NCBI GenBank assembly: GCA_027563935.2
Contig: CM050447.1
Span: forward strand, 79,841,461-79,905,460
Direction of reading: 5' to 3'
Length of the DNA: 64,000 nucleotides
Source of the DNA: Costus lasius
Taxonomy: Eukaryota; Streptophyta; Magnoliopsida; Zingiberales; Costaceae
Both the position numbers and the translations under genes were made by a program. Under the pieces are notes generated by a model. That model saw nothing but the letters and a program-made list of their open reading frames with translations, was not told where the DNA came from and ran no database searches. This document shows, one piece after another, positions 32,846 through 43,283 of the stretch (its first letter is position 1; every line of letters begins with the position of its first letter).

Positions 32846-34920
32846 AACATATAAGGCTCACACTTTGCTTGTCACTAAGCAAATGAATTGAATAAAGAAC
32901 AATGTTAAGTATAGAAAATATGGTATTTTATGAAAAATAAATTTCTAAAATATAATCATTCATGAAATATTCAACCAACTGTTACACAAAGTTTCAGATA
33001 AATACATCATCCTTTGAAATTAATTTTTAAGATTCACAACTTTGATCAAATAAAATTTTGCAGCTCGTATAATAAAAAGAATCTCAGTCTCATGAATTCA
33101 CTCAAGCTTTAGTTTATATCTATCATACCTTTATTTACAGGAATAGGATATCCAAAATCTTTTTTCACTCAAAATCTTTCTTTTTCTTTTTATTCCTTTT
33201 TTGGATAGCATGTACTCACATAGATACACACTTTTTATTCGGACTTCAACTCTTGTCTTAGGTACCACTGTTAATTTTACACAGTGCCAAGTAGATGAGT
33301 CATTTTCTTTTTCTTTCTCTCAATTTTTTTCTTTTCAGATTTCAACCCATATCTTCGGTACCACTGCCAATTTTACGCAGTGCCAAGTAGGGGAGTCTCT
33401 CTCTCTCTTTTTGGATCTTGGATTCTTTCTTCCCAACAAAAAGTAAGATAAACTAAACATCAACAAGGTTAATCAATTAACATCAATTCAAAAATTACAC
33501 TCATATGCTCATTTTATTCAAGAAAGATTGTTTCGCTCTTAGATTGCATTCATCAAACAACATACCTACCCAAAACCCTATGCATCAATCAATGAAAGAC
33601 TTGAACAAGTAGATATATATTGAAGAAATAAATTTAACATAATAGGTATATCTCCATCACAGGCATATGCATAAACATTCATCATCAAGTCATGAATATT
33701 TGATTCTCACACCTCTTATTACACAAATTCAAGTCATGCAAGTTTTAAACATCAAAAATGTCAATATCACTGCAAAAGGTGTGAAGCATCAACTTCATAC
33801 AATCATAGTCAAAGTGTAGAATGATAGATTCATGCAATGACATCAAATAGAAATCTCAGTAAGTGATATAATCATAGCAAATAGCAAAACAAATCAAATA
33901 GCCACACCATACAATCATACCGAATAAGATCACTAGAAAGTGCAAACAATACTCACAAAACTATATAGCAAGCTCAATCGTCGTCAGGCCAGATGCAGCT
34001 GGGTCCAAAGATGTGCCTTCTAAAAATTTTCCTACACACTTTTCAAATACACAAGGCTCAACTCAAAAACAATATCTTACTTTAACTAAAATAGAAATCA
34101 GAGATATCATCAGTGGTCCAAAGAGGGTGCCGGTAGAAAGAGCTGATGCAAGCAATAAGCAGAGGTGGAACAGATGCAAGCTGAAGAGCTGCTAGCGATG
34201 ATGGTGGTGGTGCTGACAATAGAGTGATGATGAGTAGTCTCCAGTGGCCTGCTAGAGCCTACAGTCGTCGTGGCGAAGTCGTCGGCCGATGGGTGCGAGA
34301 GATAGCACTATAAAAAAAATCAGTCACTAATGAAGATTCTGCTACAAAAATAAATAAAATCAATGGAAACAGAGGTAGAAGAAGTAAGGCTGCTGGTGGT
34401 AGAATCCAGTGTCGATTGCTGGAAATAGTGGCATCAGAGGCGGATACAGTGGTGGTGGCTGGGCTGCAGCTTCTGGTGGCAATTTGAAGACAAGGAGCTG
34501 CTAATGTTGACAGAAAGAAGTGCAACCTACTGATTCAGTTACGAAAAGTAGCTATACCCAAGAATAAGATTTAATGATCCATAAAGAAAATAGAGAGAAC
34601 CATATAGTAGAATAAAACTTGTTCTTTCCAGGCGTATGAAAATAAAAGGATCAAAATCTACCAGGAATTTAGGGTATCCGCAGAAAGAAGGCAAATCAGA
34701 TTACTAAATCAAAAACTGCACAGAAGTTAATCAGTTACCAAAAGATGCAATGTGTTATAGGATGATCCATGGGCTTTAAAATTCAATAAAAATATCTGAA
34801 TAATAGACAAAGATGTGTAGTTCCAAATTGTGCCAAAGATCAAAATTTTTTCCACCCCAGTTTTTTAAAATCACAGCGAGAAAACACCTAATTAGATAAA
34901 CAAAATGCAGTTTTAACATT
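32846..34920 (-). other. Element G 3' non-coding region
   Basis: No gene is seen. Minus strand: ctttgcttgtc(a) near 32862-32880 corresponds to the GAGGACGAGCAAAG stretch before the D 3' LTR. Two GGCACTG...CAGTG boxes are at 33261-33292 and 33357-33388. The part 33200-34170 is alignable with 61575-62540 (H). Short open frames on either strand have no family resemblance. Confidence 0.7.
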
Positions 34921-35355
34921 ATGGGCGTAATATTCCTTACGGCAGTGCCGTAATATACACAATATTCTCGGGTCAGAAATATGATGCAATTACGACACCG
35001 TAAGAATGATTACGACACTGCCGTAAAACTCAAAGAACTTTCGGGTTAAAAATTTGCTAAAATTACGGTACCGTGAAAATTATTATGGTATTACCGTAAA
35101 AACCAAAAAACTTTCTGTTCAAAAATTACCCCAAATTACGGCCCGTAAAATTTCTTACGGTAGTGCCATAAAATGCTCAAAGTTTTTGGTCAAAAAGGGA
35201 CCAAAATTACGGTACCATGGAAATGATTACGGCAGTGCCGTATTTTGTGCAAAGTTTGATTTTTCCTGCAAAAAGAAAAAGAAAAATTATTTCTAAAAAT
35301 AAACTAAAATAAAAGAAACTAAACTAAGGTAAGAGTGCTTGGGTTGCCTCCCAAA
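34921..35355 (-). repeat. Element G post-pol palindrome array and hairpin box
   Basis: The array (34921-35255) has about ten palindromes or half-decayed copies: ttacggcagtgccgtaa (34937), attacgacaccgtaa, attacggtaccgtga, attacggcccgtaaaa and attacggcagtgccgtat (35229). It alternates a gca-N-tgc type with a gtac type, as in D. At 35338-35355 the box cttgggttgcctcccaaa is the reverse complement of the D hairpin box with one base changed. No coding sequence lies here. Confidence 0.85.
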
Positions 35356-35701
35356 AAGCGCTAACTTTTAGGTCCATAGCTTGACCAAAAATTAAATTTC
35401 ATGGTGAAGCAGGTGGATCAGTATCATAGTAAATAGCATACAATTTTGTACGTTTCCGTTGTCCTAAAAGATTAGCCACTAATCCAAACATCCAAAATTT
35501 CATATAAATCAAGATCGACATGGCTTTCTCAAATATACAGAAATCAAAATCAAAATTTTCAATTCCACTCAAAGGATATTCAATGATCTTCCTATATTAG
35601 TCAGTAACCAAAATCATTAGTCATTTCTTCAAAATTATATCTTCAATTGCAATAGGACTTTGATCAAAAGATTCAAGTATTGGATCATGAAAATAGTCTT
35701 T

Positions 35702-36079
35702 CTATCTCACATTAGATTCCTCAATAAAGCATAAATTTTCAAATAAATCAGAAGATTGAACAATAGATATGGGCAAAGCATCAGAGTGAGATTCATCAAT
35801 ATTCATAATTTCCAAATCCTTTTCAAGTTCTTCATGCACTTCATCAATTTCAAAATTACTAACAAAATCAGAGTAAGATTTTTCTAAATCAGTCCCCTCA
35901 TATCCTTCATTAGATTTAACCACAAATAATATATCATCAAAAGAATCAATTTCATAATTATCACAAAAATCAAAAAGAGATTTAACAAAATCAATTTCCT
36001 CAAACTTTTCCATAAATAAATTATCAAAAGAATCAATTTTACAATCATCAAATTCAGAGTGAGATTTATTAATGTTCAT
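35702..36079 (-). pseudogene. Element G acidic repeat-rich ORF, unknown
   Basis: 126 codons rich in Asp, Glu, Ser and Phe, with repeated words (ESHSD/KSHSEFD, KIDSFDNL/EIDSFDDI, DFVKSLFDFCDNYEID/DFVSNFEIDE), so it seems to have grown by internal duplication. No motif is recognised. It follows the gag fragment and precedes the post-pol box, where protease and the acidic protease-RT linker stand in other elements. It might derive from that linker or be a separate accessory ORF. Confidence 0.45.
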
Positions 36080-36276
36080 ATAAGGCTCAATTTCAAAACA
36101 ATCAAAATCAGAGGAGGGGACTTTTCTAAATTAATTTCTTCAGTTTCCAAATCAAACTCAAACAAACAAGCTTGTTGTGCTAACTGGGTTTCGAAAATTT
36201 TCTTATGTGCTGTTAAAGATCCTACTTGAGAAGCAAGCTGACTAATTATCCCTTTAAGATCTTTAATTTCCTTACT

Positions 36277-36591
36277 TCAATTTGTCATGATGTGAATTTG
36301 ATTTGTCATGAATTTTTCACGCATGGGTTTTAACCTAGGTTTCTCAGTATCCTCAAAGTATGGTTCAGAAACATGATTTGAAAGAGTTAAAATTTGGCAA
36401 TCAGAAGTATAATGATCAAAACATCCACAAATATCACATCTAACAGAATAATAAGATGTCCTATAAGGATGCATATAAGAGTGTAATTTCAATTTATCTG
36501 CAAGAGTGCACAATGAATCATCTTTATACTTACGTTGTGGCATGTATACCTCACCTCTTTCAGTTGCCCATGAGTTGTGATTAAAAGACAT
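36277..36591 (-). pseudogene. gag: Element G gag fragment with zinc knuckle
   Basis: MSFNHNSWATERGEVYM corresponds to the end of the capsid core (LNHNQWNPEER in D, MNHNNWSNERG in B). It is followed by an intact CCHC knuckle, CDICGCFDHYTSDC, near 36410-36450. The capsid core itself is missing: only about 240 bp separate it from the primer site. It could bind RNA but not assemble a particle alone. Confidence 0.7.
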
Positions 36592-36834
36592 ATCATCAAT
36601 TCAATCAAGAACAGAAAAATTATTCAACACCAATCAATTAAATTATTTTTTTTTGAAAATATAAAAAAATAGAAAATATAAAACACAAACAAATAAAAAA
36701 TTTCAGAAATCACAGTTCTGTCACAAATTGTGAAATCCAAAACCAGCAAAAACAGAAAACAAAGTTAAAACTAAAACAAATAAATCTTAGTCTAGCAATA
36801 CTAACAATTATTTCGATATTAACAAAACTAAGGT

Positions 36835-36851
36835 CCTTGGCAACGGCGCCA
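36835..36851 (-). promoter_or_regulatory. Element G primer-binding site (tRNA-Asp)
   Basis: Minus-strand TGGCGCCGTTGCCAAGG, two mismatches from the tRNA-Asp complement. It lies six bases from the LTR end (36858). D is inserted six bases into that LTR end. Confidence 0.88.
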
Positions 36852-36864
36852 AAAACTTGCTGTG

Positions 36865-38789
36865 TGATGAAACCAAAATATATAGTATATTTTATATCAT
36901 TCCAGATATCTTTTCATGCTAAATTGAGGATCTTTTACTTGTTTTCATGCTAAATTCATTGAATATTGCAAAGTCTACTTCTATTTTGGTTTTTCATGAT
37001 TTTCAGGTAAAAAGGCACTATTTCAAGGCGTTTTCAAGCAAAATCAAACACATAGAAGAGTTACCATCATCAAGAGGAGATCACCCAAGAAATTTCACGT
37101 AAAACGGAGCAAGTCAGCAAATTACGGCAGTGCCGTAACCTATTTTACGGTACCGTATTTTCATACGCTACCGTAAAATCTGAGCCACTGCCGTATTTTG
37201 ATGAGTTTCCGAACATAAGGATTTTTGGATTTTACGGCACAGCCGTAAACTACTACACAGTACCGTATTGCAGAGCGCTTCAGAACAAAAACTTTGCTTG
37301 ATTTTACGGCACCACCGTAAAGGATTACACGGGCCGTATTTTCCAGTCACTTCCGAACAAAGAGTTCAGACGATTTTATGGCAGTACCGTAAACCATATT
37401 ACGATGTCGTATTTCCCAGACGACATCAGATCAGAAAACTCGACCGATTTTACGGCACTGCCGTGAACTATAACACTGTCGTAATTCTCATTCTGAACGC
37501 GACTCCGAGGTCAATCCCGACGCCCGATTCTTGCAGAGATGATTGTGAATGATCCAAGGCTCTATGTTCAAAGCTGTAAGAAACACCAGGGGGGAGGAGA
37601 GGATTACACACACCGAAAGCCCCAATTTTCATCGACTGTCAAGAGAGAAATCAGGATTCACGCCACCGCCTAGGGTTCCGCCGCCGCGATCAATCCAGAC
37701 CACCTCCGACCGTGATTTTCATACTGAAGCTTCGTCCGAAGGAGGAGAGGACACGCCAGAAGTCTCAGATCGAAAGGAGATCCATTGGAAGAGGAATCGA
37801 AGAAAGAAGAGGCGCTGACACTATTCATCACCTCAAATTGCAAATTACGACTGTGTTTTATTTCACAGTCATTCTATATTTTCTTAAACTCTTCTTTTTC
37901 CTTGATTTTCGATCTTTTGAAACCATGACTTATTGTAATTCCTTCAAGATGCTAGCTTAAACTACTTTTGGGACATGGGGGAGTAATTCCCTTTGATTTT
38001 CTTAATGACTAGATTATTTTTATTTTCATCATGATTGTTCTACTTTGATAATTTTGCCTATCTGATTATTGCTCTAAGATTCTCTTAAGTTTATTTTTGT
38101 CATCATGATTTAGAGTTCTTGCAATAAGGACCGAAAGGTGACTTGCTTGAGAACTTGGAACCCTAGAACTGTATGATAGAAATTTTCTTAGGATTGTTCT
38201 TATTATTTAATTTTAGTGATTTGTATTGCCATGATAACAATTACAAACTTAGGATTGAGTTATTGTGTCAAACGTGGAGATCTTGCACGAAAGTGAGGAT
38301 CGGAACGTTAGAGAACCATAGGCAAAACTTGTGTTGAGACTCGAATGCACGACGGTGATCAATGAGTTTCCGCTTGAGACAATCAACTTAGAATACGGAT
38401 GCACGAAAGTGTTCCTCGAGTTCTTCGGTTGATGATTTACCTATCATTAGCTTGGGATGAATCTTGCACGAAAGTGAGGATTTATTCTTGCATGGTTATC
38501 TGCACAAGAGTGAGATAACCCCTTTTTAGGTAAATTATGTCTTTATCAAAATAAAATTTGATTGATGAGCATCTTTGTACATCTAGTCATGAAAATCTAA
38601 GTGAATGAAACCCTAGTCCCAGTTTTCTCTCTCTGATAGTATCTTTCCTTGTGTTTGCGATATTTACCTGACTTTCATTCGATTACCTAGATAGTGAAAA
38701 ATTAATTGATCAGTATTTGACAACATATGTCTCTGTGGGTTCGATATCTTTTATTACTTCGAGTATCCATACACTTGCGGATCACAACA
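36865..38789 (+). repeat. Element D 5' LTR
   Basis: 1925 bp, tgatgaaacc to atcacaaca. It contains the palindrome array 37120-37490 and, at 38281-38515, five copies of a tgCACGAAAGTGAgga-like motif spaced 40-65 bp. No clear TATA box was found. Confidence 0.92.
37120..37490 (+). repeat. Element D 5' LTR palindrome array
   Basis: Five imperfect units of about 75-80 bp, each with two palindromes: ttacggcaNNgccgtaa (for example 37123-37138) and then tacggtaccgta (37146-37157), followed by a spacer like cttccgaacaaaaag. Several copies carry single changes. The 3' LTR has the same array at 46725-47100. Confidence 0.9.
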
Positions 38790-38795
38790 AGTTTT

Positions 38796-38812
38796 TGGCG
38801 CCGTTGCCGGGG
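38796..38812 (+). promoter_or_regulatory. Element D primer-binding site (tRNA-Asp)
   Basis: TGGCGCCGTTGCCGGGG, an exact complement to the 3' end (with CCA) of plant tRNA-Asp, six bases after the LTR end. Confidence 0.95.
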
Positions 38813-38950
38813 ACCTTAGTTTTGTCAATATTGAGAATATTGAGATTATTGCTAGACTAGGATTAATTTATGTTTTATCTATTTGTTCTTCTCTATTTAC
38901 TTGAGTTACTTAATCTGTCTGCTTTAGACTATACAGGAAATTTTAATCCA

Positions 38951-40102
38951 ATGGCAGGACAGAGATTACTTAGGGACTATGCTGTCCCTAGGCCACGAGA
39001 AATACACTCTAGCATTATCAAACCTAGCATTGAAGCCAATAATTTTGAGATTAATCCTGCCTTCTTGACCATGATCCAACAGAATCAATTTGGAGGAGAT
39101 CCAATTGAAGATCCCTATCAACACTTACATATTTTTCTTGAATATTGTGATACAATTAAGATTAGTGGAGTTTCTGATGATGCATTAAAACTGAGATTAT
39201 TTCCTTTTTCTCTTAGGGACCGGGCGAAATCATGGCTACAATCAAAACCTACTGGAACCTTCACAACTTAGAATCAACTTTCAAATTCCTTCTTAACAAA
39301 GTACTTCCCTCCAAGCAAGACAATTCGACTAAGAAATCAAATTATAAGCTTTCAACAAAAAGATGGGGAGACATTCAGTGAGGCATGGGAGAGATTTAAT
39401 GAATTGCAACGGAAGTGCCCGCACCATAGTCTTGAAAATTGGACTTTACTTCATACATTTTATTATGGCTTACTTGATGATACCCGTCTAATTGTTGATA
39501 CTTCTGCAGGAGGAGCCGTTATGAGTAAGACCGTGGAAGATGCTTTTGCACTGTTTGAAGAAATATCCTTGAACCATAACCAATGGAATCCTGAGGAAAG
39601 AATGTTACATGGTCATCATCATGGTAAGAATAAAAATGAGGAATTGCACACTCCAACTGAAGAGGTAAATTCTTTTATAGAAGCATGGCTTGACAAGTTT
39701 ATGACTCATTAAACTCAATTTATGCAAAATCTTAAGGGAATGGTTAACCAAATTGCTTCTCAAGTAGAATCTTTAACTGCTCACGAGAACTTCATAAAAA
39801 ATCAGATGCCTAATGAACATTGCAATGTTGTTGTCACTAGAAGTGGAAAGAAGCTAGGAGAACTTAATAGGAAGGTTGAACTTAAAGAAAAAGAGTCTTA
39901 CTGTGATCATGATGAAGAATTAGAATTAGAAAAACCCTCTAAACATGAACAAACCCTACCTAGTTTAACACCTCAAAAGAGTGATGAACCAAAAGGGGAA
40001 GTGCCACGTAAAGAAGATAATTCTAAAACTGATTTGCCTCCACCCTATAGACCACCAATACCTTTTCCTCAAAGGTTAGTACAGGAAAAACTAGACAAAT
40101 AA
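38951..40102 (+). pseudogene. gag: Element D gag and linker, three stops
   Basis: Start MAGQRLLRDYAVPRPREIHS at 38951. Capsid core: SIEANNFEINPAFLTMIQQN, FPFSLRDRAKSWL, KYFPPSKTIRLRN, CPHHSLENW and ALFEEISLNHNQWNPEER. No CCHC knuckle is visible where A and G have one; the frame passes to a Lys/Glu-rich linker and PPYRPPIPFPQRLVQEKLDK. Stops at 39269 (TAG, relatives have Trp), 39710 (TAA) and 40100 (TAA, relatives have Gln). The frame is otherwise continuous with protease-RT. Confidence 0.85.
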
Positions 40103-42202
40103 TTTGGGAAATTTTTAGATATTTTGAAAAAGCTTTACATTAACATTCCATTTACTGAAGCTTTATTGCAAATGCCTACATATGCTAAATGTTTAAAAGA
40201 AATTCTGTCTAATAAGAGGAAAATAGAAGACTTTGGTACTGTGGCTCTAACCGAGGAATGTAGTGCTATTATTCAAAACAAGTTGCCACCTAAGTTGAAG
40301 GATCCAGGTAGTTTCTCTATCCCTTGTTTTATTGGTAGTATGGCTTTTGACCGAGCCTTATGTGATTTGGGAGCTAGTGTGAGTATAATACCATTATCTG
40401 TTTGCAGGAGGCTGGACATGGGAGAGCTTAAACCAACTTCAATATCTTTGCAGCTCGCTGATCGTTCAGTTAAATATCCTGTGGGGATTCTTGAAGATGT
40501 GCCTGTTCAAATAGGCAAGTATTTCATCCCAGCAGACTTTGTAGTTCTTGAGATGGAGGAAGAAGCAAAAATCCCCATAATACTTGGTAGACCATTTTTA
40601 GCCACAGCAGGTGCACTCATTGATGTAAAAAATGGTAAGCTTTCACTTAACATTGGGGGTGAAAAGATCGAGTATGATTTGCATGAAGCCATGAAAAATC
40701 CTTCAAATTCTGAATATTGTTGTAGTGTACATGATAAGGATGACATTATTTATGATCTTAATGATTTATTTGCTGAAACCCCTGAATATAATTCTGATTT
40801 TATTCTTAAGGAAGGAACCAATTCTGAAAGTAATGAATTTCTAGATTGCAATACTTGTGATGAAAAAGAACAAACTCCAAAAATAGAGCTCAAAGCTTTA
40901 CCTGATAACCTTCGTTCTGAGTTTCTTGGTCCTAATTCTACTTATCTTGTTATAGTTGATGCACAGCTTGGAAAAAGGGAAATGGAGTTGCTTCTCAAAG
41001 AATTAAGGATTCATAGAAAGGTAATTGGGTATTCTATTGATGACCTAAAAGGAATTAATCCTTCTTTTTGTATGCACAGGATCTTGATGGAAGAAGAGCA
41101 CAAGCCACATGCAGATTTCCAAAGAAGGTTGAACCCCTCCATGAAAGATGTTGTAAAAAAGGAAGTTCTGAAATTACTTGATGCAGGTATTATCTATCCT
41201 ATCTCTGATAGCAAATGGGTAAGTCCTGTACATTGTGTTCCTAAGAAAGGAGGGGTAACTGTCATGAAAAACAAAGATAATGAACTAATTCCTGTTAGAA
41301 CTGTTACTAGTTGGCGAATGTGCATAGATTATAGAAAACTGAATGCTGCTACTAGAAAAGACCACTTCCCTTTACCCTTTATTAATCAGATGGTTGAAAG
41401 ATTAGCAAACCACTCTCATTTTTGTTTTTTAGATGGATATTCTGGTTTTTTTCAAATTCCTATACATCCTGATGATCAAGATAAAACCACTTTCACATGC
41501 CCATATGGAACTTGTGCATACAGGAGAATGCCCTTTGGTTTATGTAATGCTCCTACTACATTTCAAAGATGCATGATGGCTATTTTTTCTGATTTTATTG
41601 AAGATTTTATGGATGTCTTTATGGATGATTTTTCTGTATATGGCTCTTCTTTTGATGTGTGTTTAGCAAATTTATCTCGGGTATTGCAGAGATGCGAGGA
41701 AACTAACCTTGTGCTTAATTGGGAAAAATGTCATTTCATGGTTAAGCAAGGTATAGTTTTGGGACACTTAATCTCGGAGAGAGGAATTGAAGTTGACAAG
41801 GCAAAAATTGAGGTGATAGAGAAATTGGAACCACCCACAACTGTGAAGGAGATCCGAAGTTTCCTAGGACATGCAGGATTCTACCGACGATTCATCAAGG
41901 ATTTCTCTAAATTTGCTAGACCTCTTACAAATTTACTTTGTAAAGTTGTAAAATTTTCTTTTGATGAAAGTTGTTTATCTACTTTTCAAGAATTGAAGAA
42001 GGGTTTGGTCTCAGCACCTATCATTCAGCCCCCAGATTGGGATTTACCTTTTGAACTCATGTGCGATGCTAGTGATTATGCAATTGGAGCAGTTTTAGGG
42101 CAAAGGAAGGATAAAAAGCCATATGTTATCCATTATTCTAGCAGGACCTTGGATGAAACACAAAGGAATTACACTACCACTGAAAAGGAACTTTTGGCTA
42201 CT
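40103..42202 (+). CDS. pol: Element D protease and reverse transcriptase with start of RNase H, open frame
   Basis: The longest open Athila frame here (about 700 codons; internal ATG 40124). KKLYINIPFTEALLQMPTYAK leads to the protease with LCDLGASVSIIPLSVCRR (about residues 77-95 from 40124) and IILGRPFLATAGALIDVKNG. An acidic linker follows, then RT: CMHRILMEEEHKPHADFQRR, WRMCIDYRKLNAATRKDHFP, YSGFFQIPIHPDD, the catalytic F499-M-D-D502, FLGHAGFYRRFIKDF, then RNase H start [20 protein letters not shown] to KELLA, where the solo LTR begins at 42203. All catalytic residues visible are intact. Confidence 0.92.
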
Positions 42203-43283
42203 TGACAGAGTCGTAGACGCCTATGGGGAAGGCCTCATGCCTCCCGAAGATGCTTGGGAGAACTCCCCAGGAAGTGATGAAGATGCCCCATAAATTCTAG
42301 CTTCAGAAGCCATCTACCGCCCTGAACACGGCCAAGCCGTGACGAACTCGCAAATCGCCAACACGGCCAAGCCACCGGCCGTGTCCGTCTCGGCGCAGCA
42401 ATCAGATGCCAAACACGGCCGTGACGACGAGCACGGTCCGGCCGTGTTCAGCCCCAGAAAGCCTCAAGCAGTGATTTTCCCCACTCGTCGCTCGCAACGG
42501 TCTTCGCACCCCTTGGATCATTTTTTGTGGGTGTGATGAGTCCTTCCACAGCCACCACCTGCAGCTGTAATTATCCTCGCACCTCTCCGAAGCACTCTTT
42601 GGAAAAGTTAGCAAGTTTGATTTGACTACAATCTCTATCTATTAATGAGATTAATAGTCAAAGGATGTGTCCCTTCAACTGTCAAAGGATGTGTCCCTTC
42701 AACTGTCAAAAGGTGTGTCCTGTCATCTGTCAAAGGACATGTCCCTTCTTGATCTATAAAAGAGGGAGGAGGACTGTGTGTCTTAGCTAGTTCTTGTTGT
42801 AGTTTGCGCCTTCCCTTGCAAGGCCTTAGGTCCAGCAAAACTCCGAGGAGCTCGCCTAGAGTTTCCTCGATTCCTCTTTGTACGTTTTTTTCTCTTTCAG
42901 CTTTCAATCAAAACACCCGGCGAACCCCGCTTGGGCGCCGGGTCCTTTGTGTTTTCATCTTGCTGCGTTTACGTCTTGGACAAGTAAGCTTGGGCAGTTG
43001 CCATAGCATCATGAAGGGTGTGTACGTGGGCTTGCAAAAGAAATTGGCTTTCGCGATCGAGGTGAGTATTTTCATTATAGTTCCAATCCGTGGTTTCTTA
43101 TCGCTCCGAGTGTTGCTCAAGATATATCTTGCACTGTTTCTATCGGTTTTCTCCATGGGTTTTTTTTCGATCGTACGCGCTTTCTCTTCTCTCGTCTCAA
43201 GACCCTCTCCCAGATTTCCGCATCATAGTTCCCCCACCGTAGAGTATTGCTCTAAGGAACCTACCTATACATCCGCTGCGTCA
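42203..43283 (+). mobile_element. Solo LTR inserted in RNase H of element D
   Basis: 1081 bp from TGACAGAG to TGCGTCA, flanked by ctact (42198-42202) and ctatt (43284-43288), a TSD with one change. Removing it restores ...[11 protein letters not shown], as in element A. It contains tataaaa at 42755, a fourfold 24-bp repeat, several cacggcc/ggccgtg palindromes (42318-42445), and a short inverted repeat cccggcg...cgccggg near 42916. The first 90 bp read VDAYGEGLMPPEDAWENSPG, possibly the end of a pol frame, as in gypsy elements whose coding runs into the LTR. Family unknown. Confidence 0.8.
42657..42752 (+). repeat. 24-bp tandem repeat, 4 copies, before a TATA box
   Basis: Units start gtcaaaggatgtgtcccttc at 42657, 42681, 42705 and 42729; the last two have diverged. 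They end three bases before tataaa at 42755, the classic place for promoter-proximal activator sites. Confidence 0.92.

Noticed and set aside
34921..35255. Regularly spaced palindromic repeats looking like a CRISPR array
   Set aside because: Units are degenerate and about 75 bp with related spacers, no cas genes are present, and the context is a plant LTR retrotransposon.
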